Shown here one piece after another: positions 1 to 11,770 of a stretch of 64,000 bases of DNA (positions within the stretch are counted from its first letter, which is position 1; each line of letters opens with the position of its first letter). This stretch comes from Macrostomum hystrix (Eukaryota; Platyhelminthes; Macrostomidae), in contig CATNEN010000004.1 of NCBI GenBank assembly GCA_950097015.1, forward strand, positions 1 through 64,000. The letters run 5' to 3'. A program made the translations under genes and the position numbers. Under the pieces are notes generated by a model. The model searched no databases. It was not told the origin of the DNA and worked only from the letters and a program-made list of their open reading frames with translations.

Positions 1-1664
1 TTCAGCCTGAAGCTGGTTAATCTCTACCGCAAGAGCAGCAAGTATGAGCGCAACTATGAGGAACCGTGAGCACAGTATTTTTCTGTTTTTTAGGGGGGGA
101 GGGAAGTTACTAAAACACGTGTAGGATTGTTTGTGGATAAGATTGAGGATTAAAATAGATCTCCGACTTAGACCTTTTTGAAAGTTAGTTCGTATTTGAA
201 ATACCCCTTTGCTCTTTCTACTGTTAAGGGAATAATGGATTAGATAAGAACTTTCAGTGTCAATGTGATGGAATTTCTAATTGGGAAGAAGCTGATTAAA
301 TTGGACGTGATCACGCAAAGGGAAGGAATGTCTGGAATATATATTTGGAAACAAATGGATAGGTTAAGTCACTGATAACGAGTGGATTAGATATCGTGAT
401 CGATAGGATGGGATGATTTGATGGGATGGGATAACTTAAAGGGATAGAATGGGATGGGATGGGATGGGATACCTTTATTGGATAGTATGGATAACTTGAT
501 GAGATTCGGTGGGATAACTAACTCATAATGAGTGGATGAGATAGCTTGATGGGATAGGATGGAATAACTTGACGGGATCGTAAAGGATGGGATAACTTGA
601 TGGGGTGGGATTGGATAACTTGAGGGGTGGGATTGGATAACTTGATGGGGTGGGATTGGATAACTTGATGGGTGGGATTGGATAACTTGATGGGGTGGGA
701 TTGGATAACTTGATGGGGTGGGATTGATAACTTGATGGGGTGGATTGGATAACTTGATGGGGTGGGATTGGATAACTTGATGGGGTGGGATTGGATAACT
801 TGATGGGGTGGGATTGGATAACTTGATGGTGGGATTGGATAACTTGATGGGGTGGGATGGATAACTTGATGGGGTGGGATTGGATAACTTGATGGGGTGG
901 GATTGGATAACTTGATGGGGTGGGATTGGATAACTTGATGGGGTGGGATTGGATAACTTGATGGGGTGGGATTGGATAACTTGATGGGGTGGGATTGGAT
1001 AACTTAATGGGATTCGATGGGATAATTTGATGGGGTGGGATTGGATAACTTGATGGGATGGGATTGAATAACTTAATGGGATTCGATGGGATAATTTGAT
1101 GGGATAGGATGTGATAACTTGATGGGATAGGATGTGATAACTTGATGGGATAGGATGTGATAACTTGATGGTATAAAATGGGATAGCTTGATGCGATAAA
1201 ATGGGATAAATTGGGATAAATTGATGGATAAAATAGGATAACTTGATGGGAAGGATTATTTGTCATCTCGATAAATTAAATTAAATATTCCCTGTACTCC
1301 TATTTGTTCCCGCAGGGACTACATGACCTACCAGGGATTCTGCCCGAGTGACACGGTACCTCTGGACGGGTGAGTTATGAATCCACATGCCAATTGTGGC
1401 TCTAGCTGCAGTTTGCCGATGTACTTTTATACCTCCGTCGCCCGCCCTACAATTTTCGCATGGCTTGACATTCTTTATTAACGGCTCCGGAATTTAAATA
1501 GCAATCTTTGCCTCTCAGTTCTGGATTCCGCCTTCTATGCCGATTCTTTTTCTGGGCAATCAAAGCATTGCTTTCCGAGAAACAGTGCTTCAATGTTGTA
1601 AGCGCATACGGCAGGTTATCTATTCTATCTCTGACCCCTGGCATGACTGACTGACTGACTGACT

Positions 1665-1696
<32 letters not shown>

Positions 1697-3606
1697 TATT
1701 TTTTTAAAGCTGACAAAACTAAACAAAAATCGTCATAACCGCAGGCGGCATAGGCGAGGCAAAGCGACCGCTTCCGCCAAAGGTACGTCTTGAATCGCTC
1801 TAGAATTTAAAATCACAAGATTCGAGCATTTTCCTGACGCCTACTAACAGTAGTCATCGTGCGCATATTAATTATAATATAATCAAGTTTCATGAACAAT
1901 TTAATGTCGCACGTGGCTGTAATCGCTTTTTCTTCTAACTGTTCTTCTGAATGTTTTATATCGATCTCATTCCTTTTTTATGCTTCACTTGGGCCACTGT
2001 TTCGGCCTTTGAATTTAGAGTCCTATATGGGTTTATCACAATACGTCCACAGTTAGAAAATAGAGAAATTGACTGAATTCACCAAGATCTACATTACTTC
2101 GAGAACTTTAGTACAATATACTCCAGAAAAGCTATTTTATTTGGCTAAGCCCTTTGGCCTGCATAGCTCAGCTCTTGTAAGTTATTTTAGTTAGCTTTTT
2201 CCTCTATGGTTGTGTTCTTGGAAATTTTCTGGGTTGCCAATTTTTCCTCTAGACTAAATAACTTTGTTTTTACCTCAAGCACTTTAAACAGGGAGTAGCC
2301 AACATAGGGAATTTCAGCTGAGAAGGAGCACTACCCAAATAAGCGGAAGTGAGGTGGGCACTACCCAAATAAGCGGAAGTGAGTTGAGCACTACCCAAAT
2401 TAGCGGAAGTGGGGTGAGCACTACCCAAATTAGCGGAAGTGAGGTGAGCACTACCCAAATTAGCGGAAGTGAGGTGAGCACTACCCAAATAAGCGGAAGT
2501 GAGGTGAGCACTACCCAAATTAGCGGAAGTGAGGTGAGCACTACCCAAATTAGCGGAAGTGGGTGAGCACTACCCAAATTAGCGGAAGTGAGGTGAGCAC
2601 TACCCAAATTAGCGGAAGTGAGGTGAGCACTACCCAAATAAGCGGAAGTGAGGTGAGCACTACCCAAATTAGCGGAAGTGAGGTGAGCACTACCCAAATA
2701 AGCGGAAGTGGGGTGAGCGCTACCCAAATTAGCGGAAGTGAGGTGAGCACTATCCAAATTAGCGGAAGTGAGGTGAGCACTACCCTAGGCTTGCTAAAAT
2801 TAGCGGAAGTAAGGTAATAGTAGATAATAATTAGTACTCGTAATTGTATGTGTTTTTCGCATGGTTTTTTTTAAAGGTTTTATTAAAAAATCGAAGTTTT
2901 TGCAATTTGCTCGTCAGTGCTTGAATGTCGCTTAATGTAATCAGACGTCATACTGTAGAACTATCGCTTGCGTTAGGTAATGAAACTTGAAACTATTAGA
3001 TTTTATTTTCTGAGCAGTTGGCAGGGGCATAAATAGACCCATTGTTTTATCCGGCTGCACCGAATGCACTTACTGGTAGATTTAGTGCCACTTTTACCCG
3101 TAACTTTCGAAGTCATTCAACTGTGCGTCAGTGCAGCTTTGTTGTCTATTTAGCTTCAAATATTGTTATGTTTAACGATGCAACTGTCCTAACTTCAATA
3201 TTATAGGGCGTAGAAATCGAGGAATTCACAGAATTTCGAGAATTTCACAGATTCGTTACTACTACGTTACATAAGATACTTAGTCCATAGCAATGAACTC
3301 TTTTCTCACGCACTCGCGCAAATCACAGGAGGAGGAAAGTCCCGCGCCGAACGGGCGTCTAGGGGCGGCGGAGGCGGCAGGCGGCTACAGAATCAGCAGC
3401 AGCAGCAGGCTCTGGCTCATCCTCGCGATTCAGAGGCGGCCGCAGTCGCTGTAGCCAGCTCTAATAGGCGCTGTCAGCAGTTGCAAATGCAACAGTTGCA
3501 ACTGCAGCATATGCAACAACAGCAGCAGAATCCGCATCAGCATTTGCCACAGCAGCAGCGCTATAGCCAACTGCCACCCTACGCTTTAGAGGCATATGAC
3601 TATTAA
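1..3606 (+). CDS. 3' part of an unrecognised gene with a glutamine-rich C-terminus
   Basis: Four exons join in frame: 1-65 (runs in from the left), 1316-1369, 1745-1782 and 3329-3606, giving 144 residues and a TAA stop. Donors are GTGAGC, GTGAGT and GTACGT; acceptors are CGCAG, CGCAG and CACAG. The first part reads FSLKLVNLYRKSSKYERNYE and continues into a short Tyr- and Pro-containing stretch, then a basic linker (GRHRRGKATASAK). The last exon has a Gly/Arg patch, two Gln-rich runs (QNQQQQQ and QHMQQQQQNP) and ends YALEAYDY. I do not recognise the family. A basic plus Q-rich tail would suit a cytoplasmic tail or a regulatory protein, but that is a guess. A possible AATAAA signal lies at 3807-3812. 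Introns 1 and 3 each hold a minisatellite and intron 2 holds a TGAC microsatellite. The splice phases agree at all three joins, which is the main support. Confidence 0.6.
405..1255. repeat. 23-bp minisatellite in intron 1 of the Q-rich gene
   Basis: Tandem units of about 23 bp built on GATAACTTGATGGGGTGGG. The central copies are nearly identical; the flanks drift into 18- to 22-bp GGGATGGGATAACTT variants. The G-rich strand is the sense strand of the gene. The antisense open frame across it is only repeat translation. Confidence 0.95.
1643..1698. repeat. (TGAC)n microsatellite
   Basis: About a dozen perfect tetranucleotide copies lie 47 bp before the third exon of the Q-rich gene, so they sit in the region of its 3' splice site. 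Confidence 0.95.
2320..2818. repeat. 30-bp minisatellite in intron 3 of the Q-rich gene
   Basis: About 16 units of 30 bp with the core AAATTAGCGGAAGTGAGGTG. Variation is confined to a few positions (AAATTAGC/AAATAAGC, GTGAGG/GTGGGG). The same AAATTAGCGGAAGTG core recurs in the 36-bp array at 5.6-9.1 kb. Because 30 is a multiple of three, frames on both strands stay open; none is a gene. Confidence 0.95.
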
Positions 3607-3837
3607 AGTTGACTTATTTTATAGAGTTAAGAGTAATGAGAATGGGTACGAATTTATGTTTATAAGTCTTTGTTTATGCTTTATTAAGCAATCACGTAAT
3701 TTTCTCGTGTTTTTTAAGGCCAGTTGTTGGTTCATAGCATACAAGTCATGTGTTGTAATCACCAGAAATGCAGAATATGTAAATGAATTGGTAAGCAAAT
3801 GAAGCTAATAAATAGATAGACCAGAAGAAGGCAGTGA

Positions 3838-3960
3838 AGGTCAGCTAAAATAGATCAGTATGACGTCAGTGACAGTTAGCTAAAAATAGATTAGGTTGAC
3901 GTCACTAAGTGATAGCTAAAATAGATTAGGATGACGTCACCGAAGGTTAGCTAAAATTAG
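3838..3960. promoter_or_regulatory. Short 36-bp repeat with three perfect CRE palindromes
   Basis: TGACGTCA occurs at 3861-3868, 3897-3904 and 3932-3939, spaced 36 and 35 bp. Each is preceded by a GCTAAAATAGATTAGG-like segment, so this is a degenerate tandem repeat carrying the consensus CREB/ATF site. It lies 230 bp downstream of the Q-rich gene's stop. Regulatory activity is not shown by sequence alone. Confidence 0.5.
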
Positions 3961-4950
3961 ACTGAATGATGTGAAAAATGTATTCAGACAAAGTTGATGT
4001 TACTTGGTTTTTGTAATTATCTTTTTTTGTTCGCCGCATTGAGTTATTAAGCTTAATTAATTTATTGTTTTTTTTTTTTTACCTGTCGTACTTTATTGCC
4101 TACATTTTTATGCAATGAAAATTTTCCAAATCTATGATAATTCAAACAGAGTAGATTTGTAATGTATATTACCAGATTGTGAAAGCTTGTGATTTGTTCC
4201 TTAATCAACGTATTTTATTATCAGTGCAAGTTTTAAACAACAACAACAACAATAGACTTGATCAGTTTTGCCTCTTTCGCGCATAGCACGATATTATTTT
4301 AATAAAGCGAATAGCTCTTGTTAATCTAGTATTATTATTTATGCAGCTTGTTTTGAATACTCCCATCGATTGGCTTTATACCTGCATGCCTATTTACTTA
4401 GATAATGCTTTATTAGTTATAAATATTAAAGCAATCAAGCAGTCTATTATTCTGCAATCAGTTTTTTAAATGTTACATTTTTCTTCTAGTCAGACAGACT
4501 GTAACTAAGTGGATTAAATGACGTTATTGTTAACGAATAGGGCTCGTTCTTCTAAAGGAAAAAATTTTTATCATCTGCCTTCACCGCTTCGACAGTCAAG
4601 TCAAGTGTTTTTAATCATTTTTCTGTTTCCAAAGCCTTTTTTCCTGTTTCATCAGCAGCTTAATGTTGGGTGATTATACCAATATTGTCTTTTTGGCTAC
4701 CTTTTTGCTATATAATACTCGAAAGCGATATGCACTACTTAGTTTTGTTGTAATCAGTAGTGCAATATGTGTATATAATTGCTTGGCAATAGCTGCTTAT
4801 CGCGCTTTTTTTAATGCGATCTCGTTAGTTCATTAAGTCAGTTTTGAGTAATTATTTTTCATATTCATAGCACTAGGTTTTTTGTTGTTGTTTTATGTGC
4901 AATAATTATATTTACACTGCAATAATTTGATAATAATAATAATTAATTAT

Positions 4951-5205
4951 CACACCTGCCCCATTGGGCCAGATATGCAGCCGACAGCACGGCTGTTCAG
5001 TCCATGGACTGGGGGGACGCCACACCCACCTTTAATTATCCCAGCAAATTCTGTTACCCATTTAACAGCTGGGTGAACTGAAGCAATGCAGAGTTAAGTG
5101 TCTTGCTAAAGGACACAAATTGTTTCAGTGGAGTCAGGAATCGAACCCCCGACCTACAAGTCCTGAGTCCGCCGCTCTAACCTCAAGGCTACAACAGCAT
5201 ACTTT
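4951..5205 (-). mobile_element. tRNA-derived SINE, family A
   Basis: Read on the minus strand it begins with a tRNA-like head (A-box region GAGGTTAGAGCGG, B-box GGGTTCGATTCC). A conserved body follows, with CAAGACACTTAACTCTGC and TTCACCCAGCTG, and an AT-rich tail ends it. The body resembles the shared central domains of widespread animal SINE superfamilies, but I cannot assign a named family. Related copies lie at 45280-45396/49923-49990 and 56280-56350. Confidence 0.75.
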
Positions 5206-5621
5206 TTTAATTACAAAAAATATTTTTTACACTACAAACTACTGCATGAAAGGGTAGAGTAGCACATATCTCTCGATTTTTGTGTGTGAAGTTAATACCA
5301 TCCACTTGATAAATAGAACTTAAAAACATTGCTATCTGTTTGACTCTTTATGTTGTCTCCACCTTGCCAGTTATAAGATACCCCTGGCAACACTTATCCT
5401 AACCCTGTCTATATTTGATTTGCTATTTTTCAAAATACATACATACGCAGTGTTTCTTGCACTTCTAAATAAATTTATTCGGCCGTAAGAATTTCCCAGT
5501 TTCCAGTTTGAATGCACCGCGGATGGTTACAGCATCTGTTCTGCAATTCATTGCCTCATCAACAAAACTAAATTGTATTTTTCTCTACCTCTGCCTTTAT
5601 TTTAAGGCCTTTTGACTATTA

Positions 5622-8600
5622 CGGGGCTTACTAAAATTAGCGGAAGTGGGTTGAAGAACTAGGCTTGCTAAAATTAGCGGAAGTGGGTTGAGAACAAGGC
5701 TGACTAAAGTTAGCGGAAGTGGGTTGAGAACTAGGCTTACTAAAGTTAGCGGAAGTGGGTTGAGAACTAGGCTTGACTAAAGTTAGCGAAGTGGGTTGAG
5801 ATCTAGGCTTACTAAAATTAGCGGAAGTGGGTTGAGAACTAGGCTTACTAAAGTTAGCGGAAGTGGGTTGAGAACTAGGCTTACTAAAGTTAGCGGAAGT
5901 GGTTGAGAACTAGGCTTACTAAAGTTAGCGGAAGTGGGTTGAGAACTAGGCTTACTAAAGTTAGCGGAAGTGGGTTGAGATCTAGGCTTACTAAAATTAG
6001 CGGAAGTGGGTTGAGAACTAGGCTTGCTAAAATTAGCGGAAGTGGGTTGAGATCTAGGCTTACTAAAATTAGCGGAAGTGGGTTGAGAATCTAGGCTTAC
6101 TAAAATTAGCGGAAGTGGATTGAGACTAGGCTTGCTAAAATTAGCGGAAGTGGGATTGAGAACTAGGCTTGCTAAAATTAGCGGAAGTGGGTTGAGAACA
6201 GGCTTGCTAAAATTAGCGAAAGTGGTTGAGATCTAGGCTTGCTAAAATTAGCGGAAGTGGATTGAGAACTAGGCTTGCTAAAATTAGCGGAAGTGGGTTG
6301 AGAACTAGGCTTGCTAAAATTAGCGGAAGTGGGTTTGAGATCTAGGCTTACTAAAATTAGCGAAGTGGGTTGAGATCTAGGCTTACTAAAATTAGCGGAA
6401 GTGGGTTGAGATCTAGGCTTACTAAAATTAGCGAAGTGGGTTGAGATCTAGGCTTACTAAAATTAGCGGAAGTGGGTTGAGAACTAGGCTTGCTAAAATT
6501 AGCGGAAGTGGGTTGAGATCTAGGCTTACTAAAATTAGCGGAAGTGGGTTGAGAACAGGCTTACTAAAATTAGCGGAAGTGGGTTGAGATCTAGGCTTGC
6601 TAAAATTAGCGGAAGTGGTTGAGAACTAGGCTTGCTAAAATTAGCGGAAGTGGGTTGAGAACTAGGCTTACTAAAATTAGCGGAAGTGGGTTGAGATCTG
6701 GCTTACTAAAATTAGCGGAAGTGGGTTGAGAACTAGGCTTGCTTAAAATTAGCGGAAGTGGGTGAGAACTAGGCTTGCTAAAATTAGCGGAAGTGGGTTG
6801 AGAACTAGGCTTGCTAAAATTAGCGGAAGTGGGTTGAAGACTAGGCTTGCTAAAATTAGCGGAAAGTGGGTTGAGAACTAGCTTGCTAAAATTAGCGGAG
6901 TGGGTTGAGAACTAGGCTTGCTAAAATTAGCGGAAGTGGATTGAGAACTAGGCTTGCTAAATTAGCGGAAGTGGGTTGAGAACTAGGCTTGCTAAAGTAG
7001 CGGAAGTGGGTTGAGATCTAGGCTTGCTAAAATTAGCGGAAGTGGGTTGGAACTAGGCTTGCTAAATTAGCGGAAGTGGGTTGAGAACTAGGCTTGCTAA
7101 AATTAGCGGAAGTGGGTTGAGATCTAGGCTTGCTAAAATTAGCGGAAGTGGGTTGAGAACTAGGCTTGCTTAAATTAGCGGAAGTGGGTTGAGAACTAGG
7201 CTTGCTAAAATTAGCGGAAGTGGGTTGAGAACTAGGCTTGCTAAAATTAGCGGAAGTGGGTTGAGAACTAGGCTTGCTAAAATTAGCGGAAGTGGGTTGA
7301 GAACTAGGCTTGCTAAAATTAGCGGAAGTGGATTGAGAACTAGGCTTGCTAAAATTAGCGGAAGTGGGTTGAGAACTAGGCTTGCTAAAATTAGTGGAAG
7401 TGGGTTGAGATCTAGGCTTGCTAAAATTAGCGGAAGTTAGTTGAGAACAAGGCTTGCTAAAATTAGCGGAAGTGGGTTGAGAACTAGGCTTGCTAAAATT
7501 AGCGGAAGTTAGTTGAGAACAAGCTTGCTAAAATTAGCGGAAGTGGGTTGAGAATGAGACTTGCTAAAATTAGCGGAAGTGGGTTGAGAATGAGGCTTGC
7601 TAAAATTAGCGGAAGTGGGTTGAGATCTAGGCTTGCTAAAATTAGCGGAAGTTAGTTGAGAACAAGGCTTGCTAAAATTAGCGGAAGTGGGTTGAGAATG
7701 AGACTTGCTAAAATTAGCGGAAGTGGGTTGAGAATGAGGCTTGCTAAAATTAGCGGAAGTGGGTTGAGAACTAGGCTTGGTAAAATTAGCGGAAGTGGTT
7801 GAGAACTAGGCTTGCTAAAATTAGCGAAGTGGGTTGAGATCTAGGCTTACTAAAATTAGCGGAAGTGGATTGAGAACTAGGCTTGCTAAAATTAGCGGAA
7901 GTGGGTTGAGATCTAGGCTTGCTAAAATTAGCGGAAGTGGGTTGAGAACTAGGCTTGCTTAAATTAGCGGAAGTGGGTTGAGAACTAGGCTTGCTTAAAT
8001 TAGCGGAAGTGGGTTGAGAACTAGGCTTGCTAAAATTAGCGGAAGTGGGTTGAGAACTAGGCTTGCTAAAATTAGCAGAAGTCGGTTGAGATCTAGGCTT
8101 ACTAAAATTAGCGGAAGTGGATTGAGAACTAGGCTTGCTAAATTAGCGGAAGTGGGTTGAGATCTAGGCTTGCTAAAATTAGCGGAAGTGGGTTGAGAAC
8201 TAGGCTTGCTTAAATTAGCGGAAGTGGGTTGAGAACTAGGCTTGCTTAAATTAGCGGAAGTGGTTGAGAATAGGCTTGCTAAAATTAGCGGAAGTGGGTT
8301 GAGAACTAGGCTTGCTAAAATTAGCGGAAGTGGGTTGAGAACTAGGCTTGCTAAAATTAGCGGAAGTGGGTTGAGAACTAGGCTTGCTAAAATTAGCGGA
8401 AGTGGGTTGAGAACTAGGCTTGCTTAAATTAGCGGAAGTGGGTTGAGAACTAGGCTTGCTTAAATTAGCGGAAGTGGGTTGAGAACTAGGCTTGCTAAAA
8501 TTAGCGGAAGTGGGTTGAGATCTAGGCTTGCTAAAATTAGCGGAAGTGGGTTGAGAACTAGGCTTGCTAAAATTAGCGGAAGTGGGTTGAGATCTAGGCT

Positions 8601-9085
8601 TGCTAAAATTAGCGGAAGTGGGTTGAGAACTAGGCTTGCTTAAATTAGCGGAAGTGGGTTGAGAACTAGGCTTGCTAAAATTAGCGGAAGTGGGTTGAGA
8701 ACTAGACTTGCTAAAATTAGCGGAAGTGGGTTGAGAACTAGGCTTGCTTAAATTAGCGGAAGTGGGTTGAGAACTAGGCTTGCTTAAATTAGCGGAAGTG
8801 GGTTGAGAACTAGGCTTGCTAAAATTAGCGGAAGTGGGTTGAGAACTAGGCTTGCTAAAATTAGCGGAAGTGGGTTGAGAACTAGGCTTGCTTAAATTAG
8901 CGGAAGTGGGTTGAGAACTAGGCTTGCTTAAATTAGCGAAGTGGGTTGAGAACTAGGCTTGCTTAAATTAGCGGAAGTGGGTTGAGAACTAGGCTTGCTA
9001 AAATTAGCGGAAGTGGGTTGAGAACTAGGCTTACCAAAATTAGCGGAAGTGGGTTGAGAACTAGGCTTGCTAAAATTAGCGGCTT
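5622..9085. repeat. 3.5-kb minisatellite, 36-bp unit
   Basis: About 95 units of 36 bp with cores GAACTAGGCTTGCT and AAAATTAGCGGAAGTGGGTT. Variants are GAACT/GATCT, TTGCT/TTACT and AGCGGAAGTT. The left third has many single-base indels while the right part (8.3-9.0 kb) is nearly perfect, suggesting more recent homogenisation there. It shares AAATTAGCGGAAGTG with the 30-bp array at 2.3-2.8 kb. Confidence 0.95.
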
Positions 9086-9880
9086 ATAAGCCTCTTATTT
9101 GAGGCTTACTAAAATAAGAGTAGGTAAAGTTTCGCTAGTTCTGTTAGAGTCCCTGATTTGCTACTTTAATACCCTGCATCTAAAGTGTGAAGTGCAGACC
9201 AGTAATTAGTTTAAACCTTACTAAAAGCAAGCCCTGGTCATGTGTGCTCTGAGTGTGCTTAGGCAGTTTTTATCATTCTGTGTCGCTTCTCCGTTAGAAA
9301 AATCTGTTGCTGCATAATTCATGGCTGGCATGCTGCTTTGCTGACCAGCACAGTCGCTGTTGCTATGCGACCAAATGTCATTAGGCATTCCTGTGCGTCC
9401 TGAAGTACCTACTTCTCTGTCCCTAGCTGATCTTGTGCACTGCATGATAAAGCCCGGACTGAAAGAACCACGACGATTTTTTGCTGAATGTGAACTGGAC
9501 ACAAAAGCTTAGACTTTTCACTGTGGTTTCATTGCTAACGACACCCGGAGATACGACCACCGATTGGAGCACCTGTTGCTGCTGCTCAATCCCTTCAACT
9601 GCTAGCTGGGATTTTATCGCTAGACTTCCATCGAAGTTATGACTGACTGAAACTCAATAAATAATGTAAGCTGTTTTTCTCATTACTTCAGTTTTTCGAA
9701 ATCACATGATCGCAAATTATTAATTTCTTTGGTTGAAGATTAAAAAAGACTTAGCTAAAACAAAACATTAAACTGTCATGATACTGGTGATGCAATTTCA
9801 TTATTCCCAGATACTAGAAAATAGAAGAAGGGAGGCAAATTGATGAGACCAAGATGGGAACTAGTGGGATAAGCAAGGGA
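9086..9880. other. Non-repeat spacer, no gene supported
   Basis: This stretch separates the 36-bp and 21-bp arrays. A 93-codon frame on the minus strand (9221-9502) has no recognisable domain or convincing splice context. I see nothing else supportable here. Confidence 0.5.
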
Positions 9881-11192
9881 ACTAGACTGAAGGTATAAAG
9901 AAGGCAACTGGTGGGATAAAGCAGGCAACTGGTGGGATAAAGCAGGCAACTGGTGGGATAAAGAAGGAAACGGGTGGGATAAAGAAGGCAACTGGTGGGA
10001 TAAAGAAGGAAACGGTGTGATAAAGAAGGCAACTGGTGGGATAAAGAAGCAACTGGTGGGATAAAGAAGGCAACTGGTGAGATAAAGAAGGCAACTGGTG
10101 TGATAAAGAAGGCAACTGGTGTGATAAAGAAGGCAACTGGTGGGATAAAGAAGGCAACTGGTGGGATAAAGAAGGCAACTGGTGGGATGAAGAAGGCAAC
10201 TGGTGGGATAAGCAAGGGAACTAGACTGAAGGTATAAAGAAGGCAACTGGTGGGATAAAGAAGGAAACGGGTGTGATAAAGAAGGCAACTGGTGGGATAA
10301 AGAAGGCAACTGGTGGGATAAAGAAGGCAACTGGTGAGATAAAGAAGGCAACTGGTGTGATAAAGAAGGCAACTGGTGTGATAAAGAAGGCAACTGGTGG
10401 GATAAAGAAGGCAACTGGTGGGATAAAGAAGGCAACTGGTGGGATAAGAAGGCAACTGGTGGGATAAGCAAGGGAACTAGACTGAAGGTATAAAGAAGGC
10501 AACTGGTGGGATAAAGCAGGCAACTGGTGGGATAAAGCAGGCAACTGGTGGGATAAAGAAGGAAACGGGTGGGATAAAGAAGGCAACTGGTGGGATAAAG
10601 AAGGAAACGGGTGTGATAAAGAAGGCAACTGGTGGGATAAAGAAGGCAACTGGTGGGATAAAGAAGGCAACTGGTGAGATAAAGAAGGCAACTGGTGTGA
10701 TAAAGAAGGCAACTGGTGTGATAAAGAAGGCAACTGGTGGGATAAAGAAGGCAACTGGTGGGATAAAGAAGGCAACTGGTGGGATAAAGAAGGCAACTGG
10801 TGGGATAAAGAAGGCAACTGGTGGGATAAAGAAGGCAACTGGTGAGATAAAGAAGGCAACTGGTGTGATAAAGAAGGCAACTGGTGGGATAAAGAATTGG
10901 CAACTGGTGTGATAAAGAAGGCAACTGGTGAGATAAAGAAGGCAACTGGTGTGATAAAGAAGGCAACTGGTGGGATAAAGAAGGCAACTGGTGGGATAAA
11001 GAAGGCAACTGGTGGGATAAAGAAGGCAACTGGTGGGATAAAGAAGGAAACGGGTGGGATAAAGAAGGCAACTGGTGGGATAAAGAAGGCAACTGGTGGG
11101 ATAAAGATGGCAACTGGTGGGATAAAGAAGGCAATTGGTGGGATAAAGAAGGCAACTGGTGGGATAAAGAAGGCAACTGGTGGGATATATAG
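9862..11192. repeat. 21-bp minisatellite with higher-order structure
   Basis: Units of 21 bp (AACTGGTGGGATAAAGAAGG plus C), with GGTGAG and GGTGTG variants in a recurring order. A distinct interruption containing AAGCAAGGGAACTAGACTGA recurs at 9871, 10210 and 10466, marking larger duplicated blocks. The period is a multiple of three, which explains the long open frames of both strands. Confidence 0.95.
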
Positions 11193-11464
11193 CGCTTTAT
11201 ATATCTCTTCCGGGTTCGTACCTCGGGATCAAATCAAGAAGGAACTCAAACACAGTTAGTTTCCTAATTAGTTAGCTTAATAGAGCTCAAAGATACGTCT
11301 CTCTCGCGCTCGCGGGCGCTTTTTTCCGCGCTCAACTGGTGGGAAAACCAATGGAGCTAAACTGATGGGATATAGAAGGAATCAGGAAGAGAATGCGATA
11401 CTGATGAAGTCAGTCACTTGGCTTTAATTTCACCGGCAGATGAACCGCGGCCTATTGCGTCACG

Positions 11465-11770
11465 ATGCAGCAGCCCAGCCTCAGCCTCATCATTGGCCTG
11501 TCACTGCTTGGATTTATCCTGGGACTAGCCGGTGTGGGACTGGCCTGCAGTGTTCACTGGCACCGAAAGGCCAACCGCATGGGTTCAAGCCCGCAGCCTC
11601 CGCCGTCGATGCCACCACCAACGCCGACCTCACCGCCGCCGCAGGCCCAACCGCCTCCTCAGCCCTCGAAGCTGCTTTTGACTAAGCCCCCGGAGACAAT
11701 TATAATTGTTGAGCATTGTGATGAAATTGGGCGCGCATTAGCAGTGGCCTCTGAATTTCGCACTTTTTAA
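11465..11770 (+). CDS. Small single-pass membrane protein candidate with Pro-rich tail
   Basis: An open frame of 101 codons starts at ATG 11465 and ends TAA 11768-11770. Residues 6-28 (LSLIIGLSLLGFILGLAGVG and following) form one hydrophobic helix, followed by HWHRK, which suggests a cytoplasmic C-terminus by the positive-inside rule. Residues 43-66 are rich in Pro (PPPSMPPPTPTSPPPQAQPPP), then LLLTKPPETIIIVEHCDEIG. I do not recognise the family. A possible 3' splice site (CACCGGCAG) ends just before 11440, so the ATG could lie in an internal or terminal exon. GC-rich codon use fits the other exons of the window. It may be a complete small gene or the last exon of a larger one. Confidence 0.4.
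   Translation: MQQPSLSLIIGLSLLGFILGLAGVGLACSVHWHRKANRMGSSPQPPPSMPPPTPTSPPPQAQPPPQPSKLLLTKPPETIIIVEHCDEIGRALAVASEFRTF

Noticed and set aside
2270-2817. Antisense and sense frames in the 30-bp array
   Set aside because: They are translations of the repeat in an intron of the Q-rich gene.
9776-11259. 466-codon antisense and several sense frames in the 21-bp array
   Set aside because: Period divisible by three; products are pure repeats in several overlapping frames.
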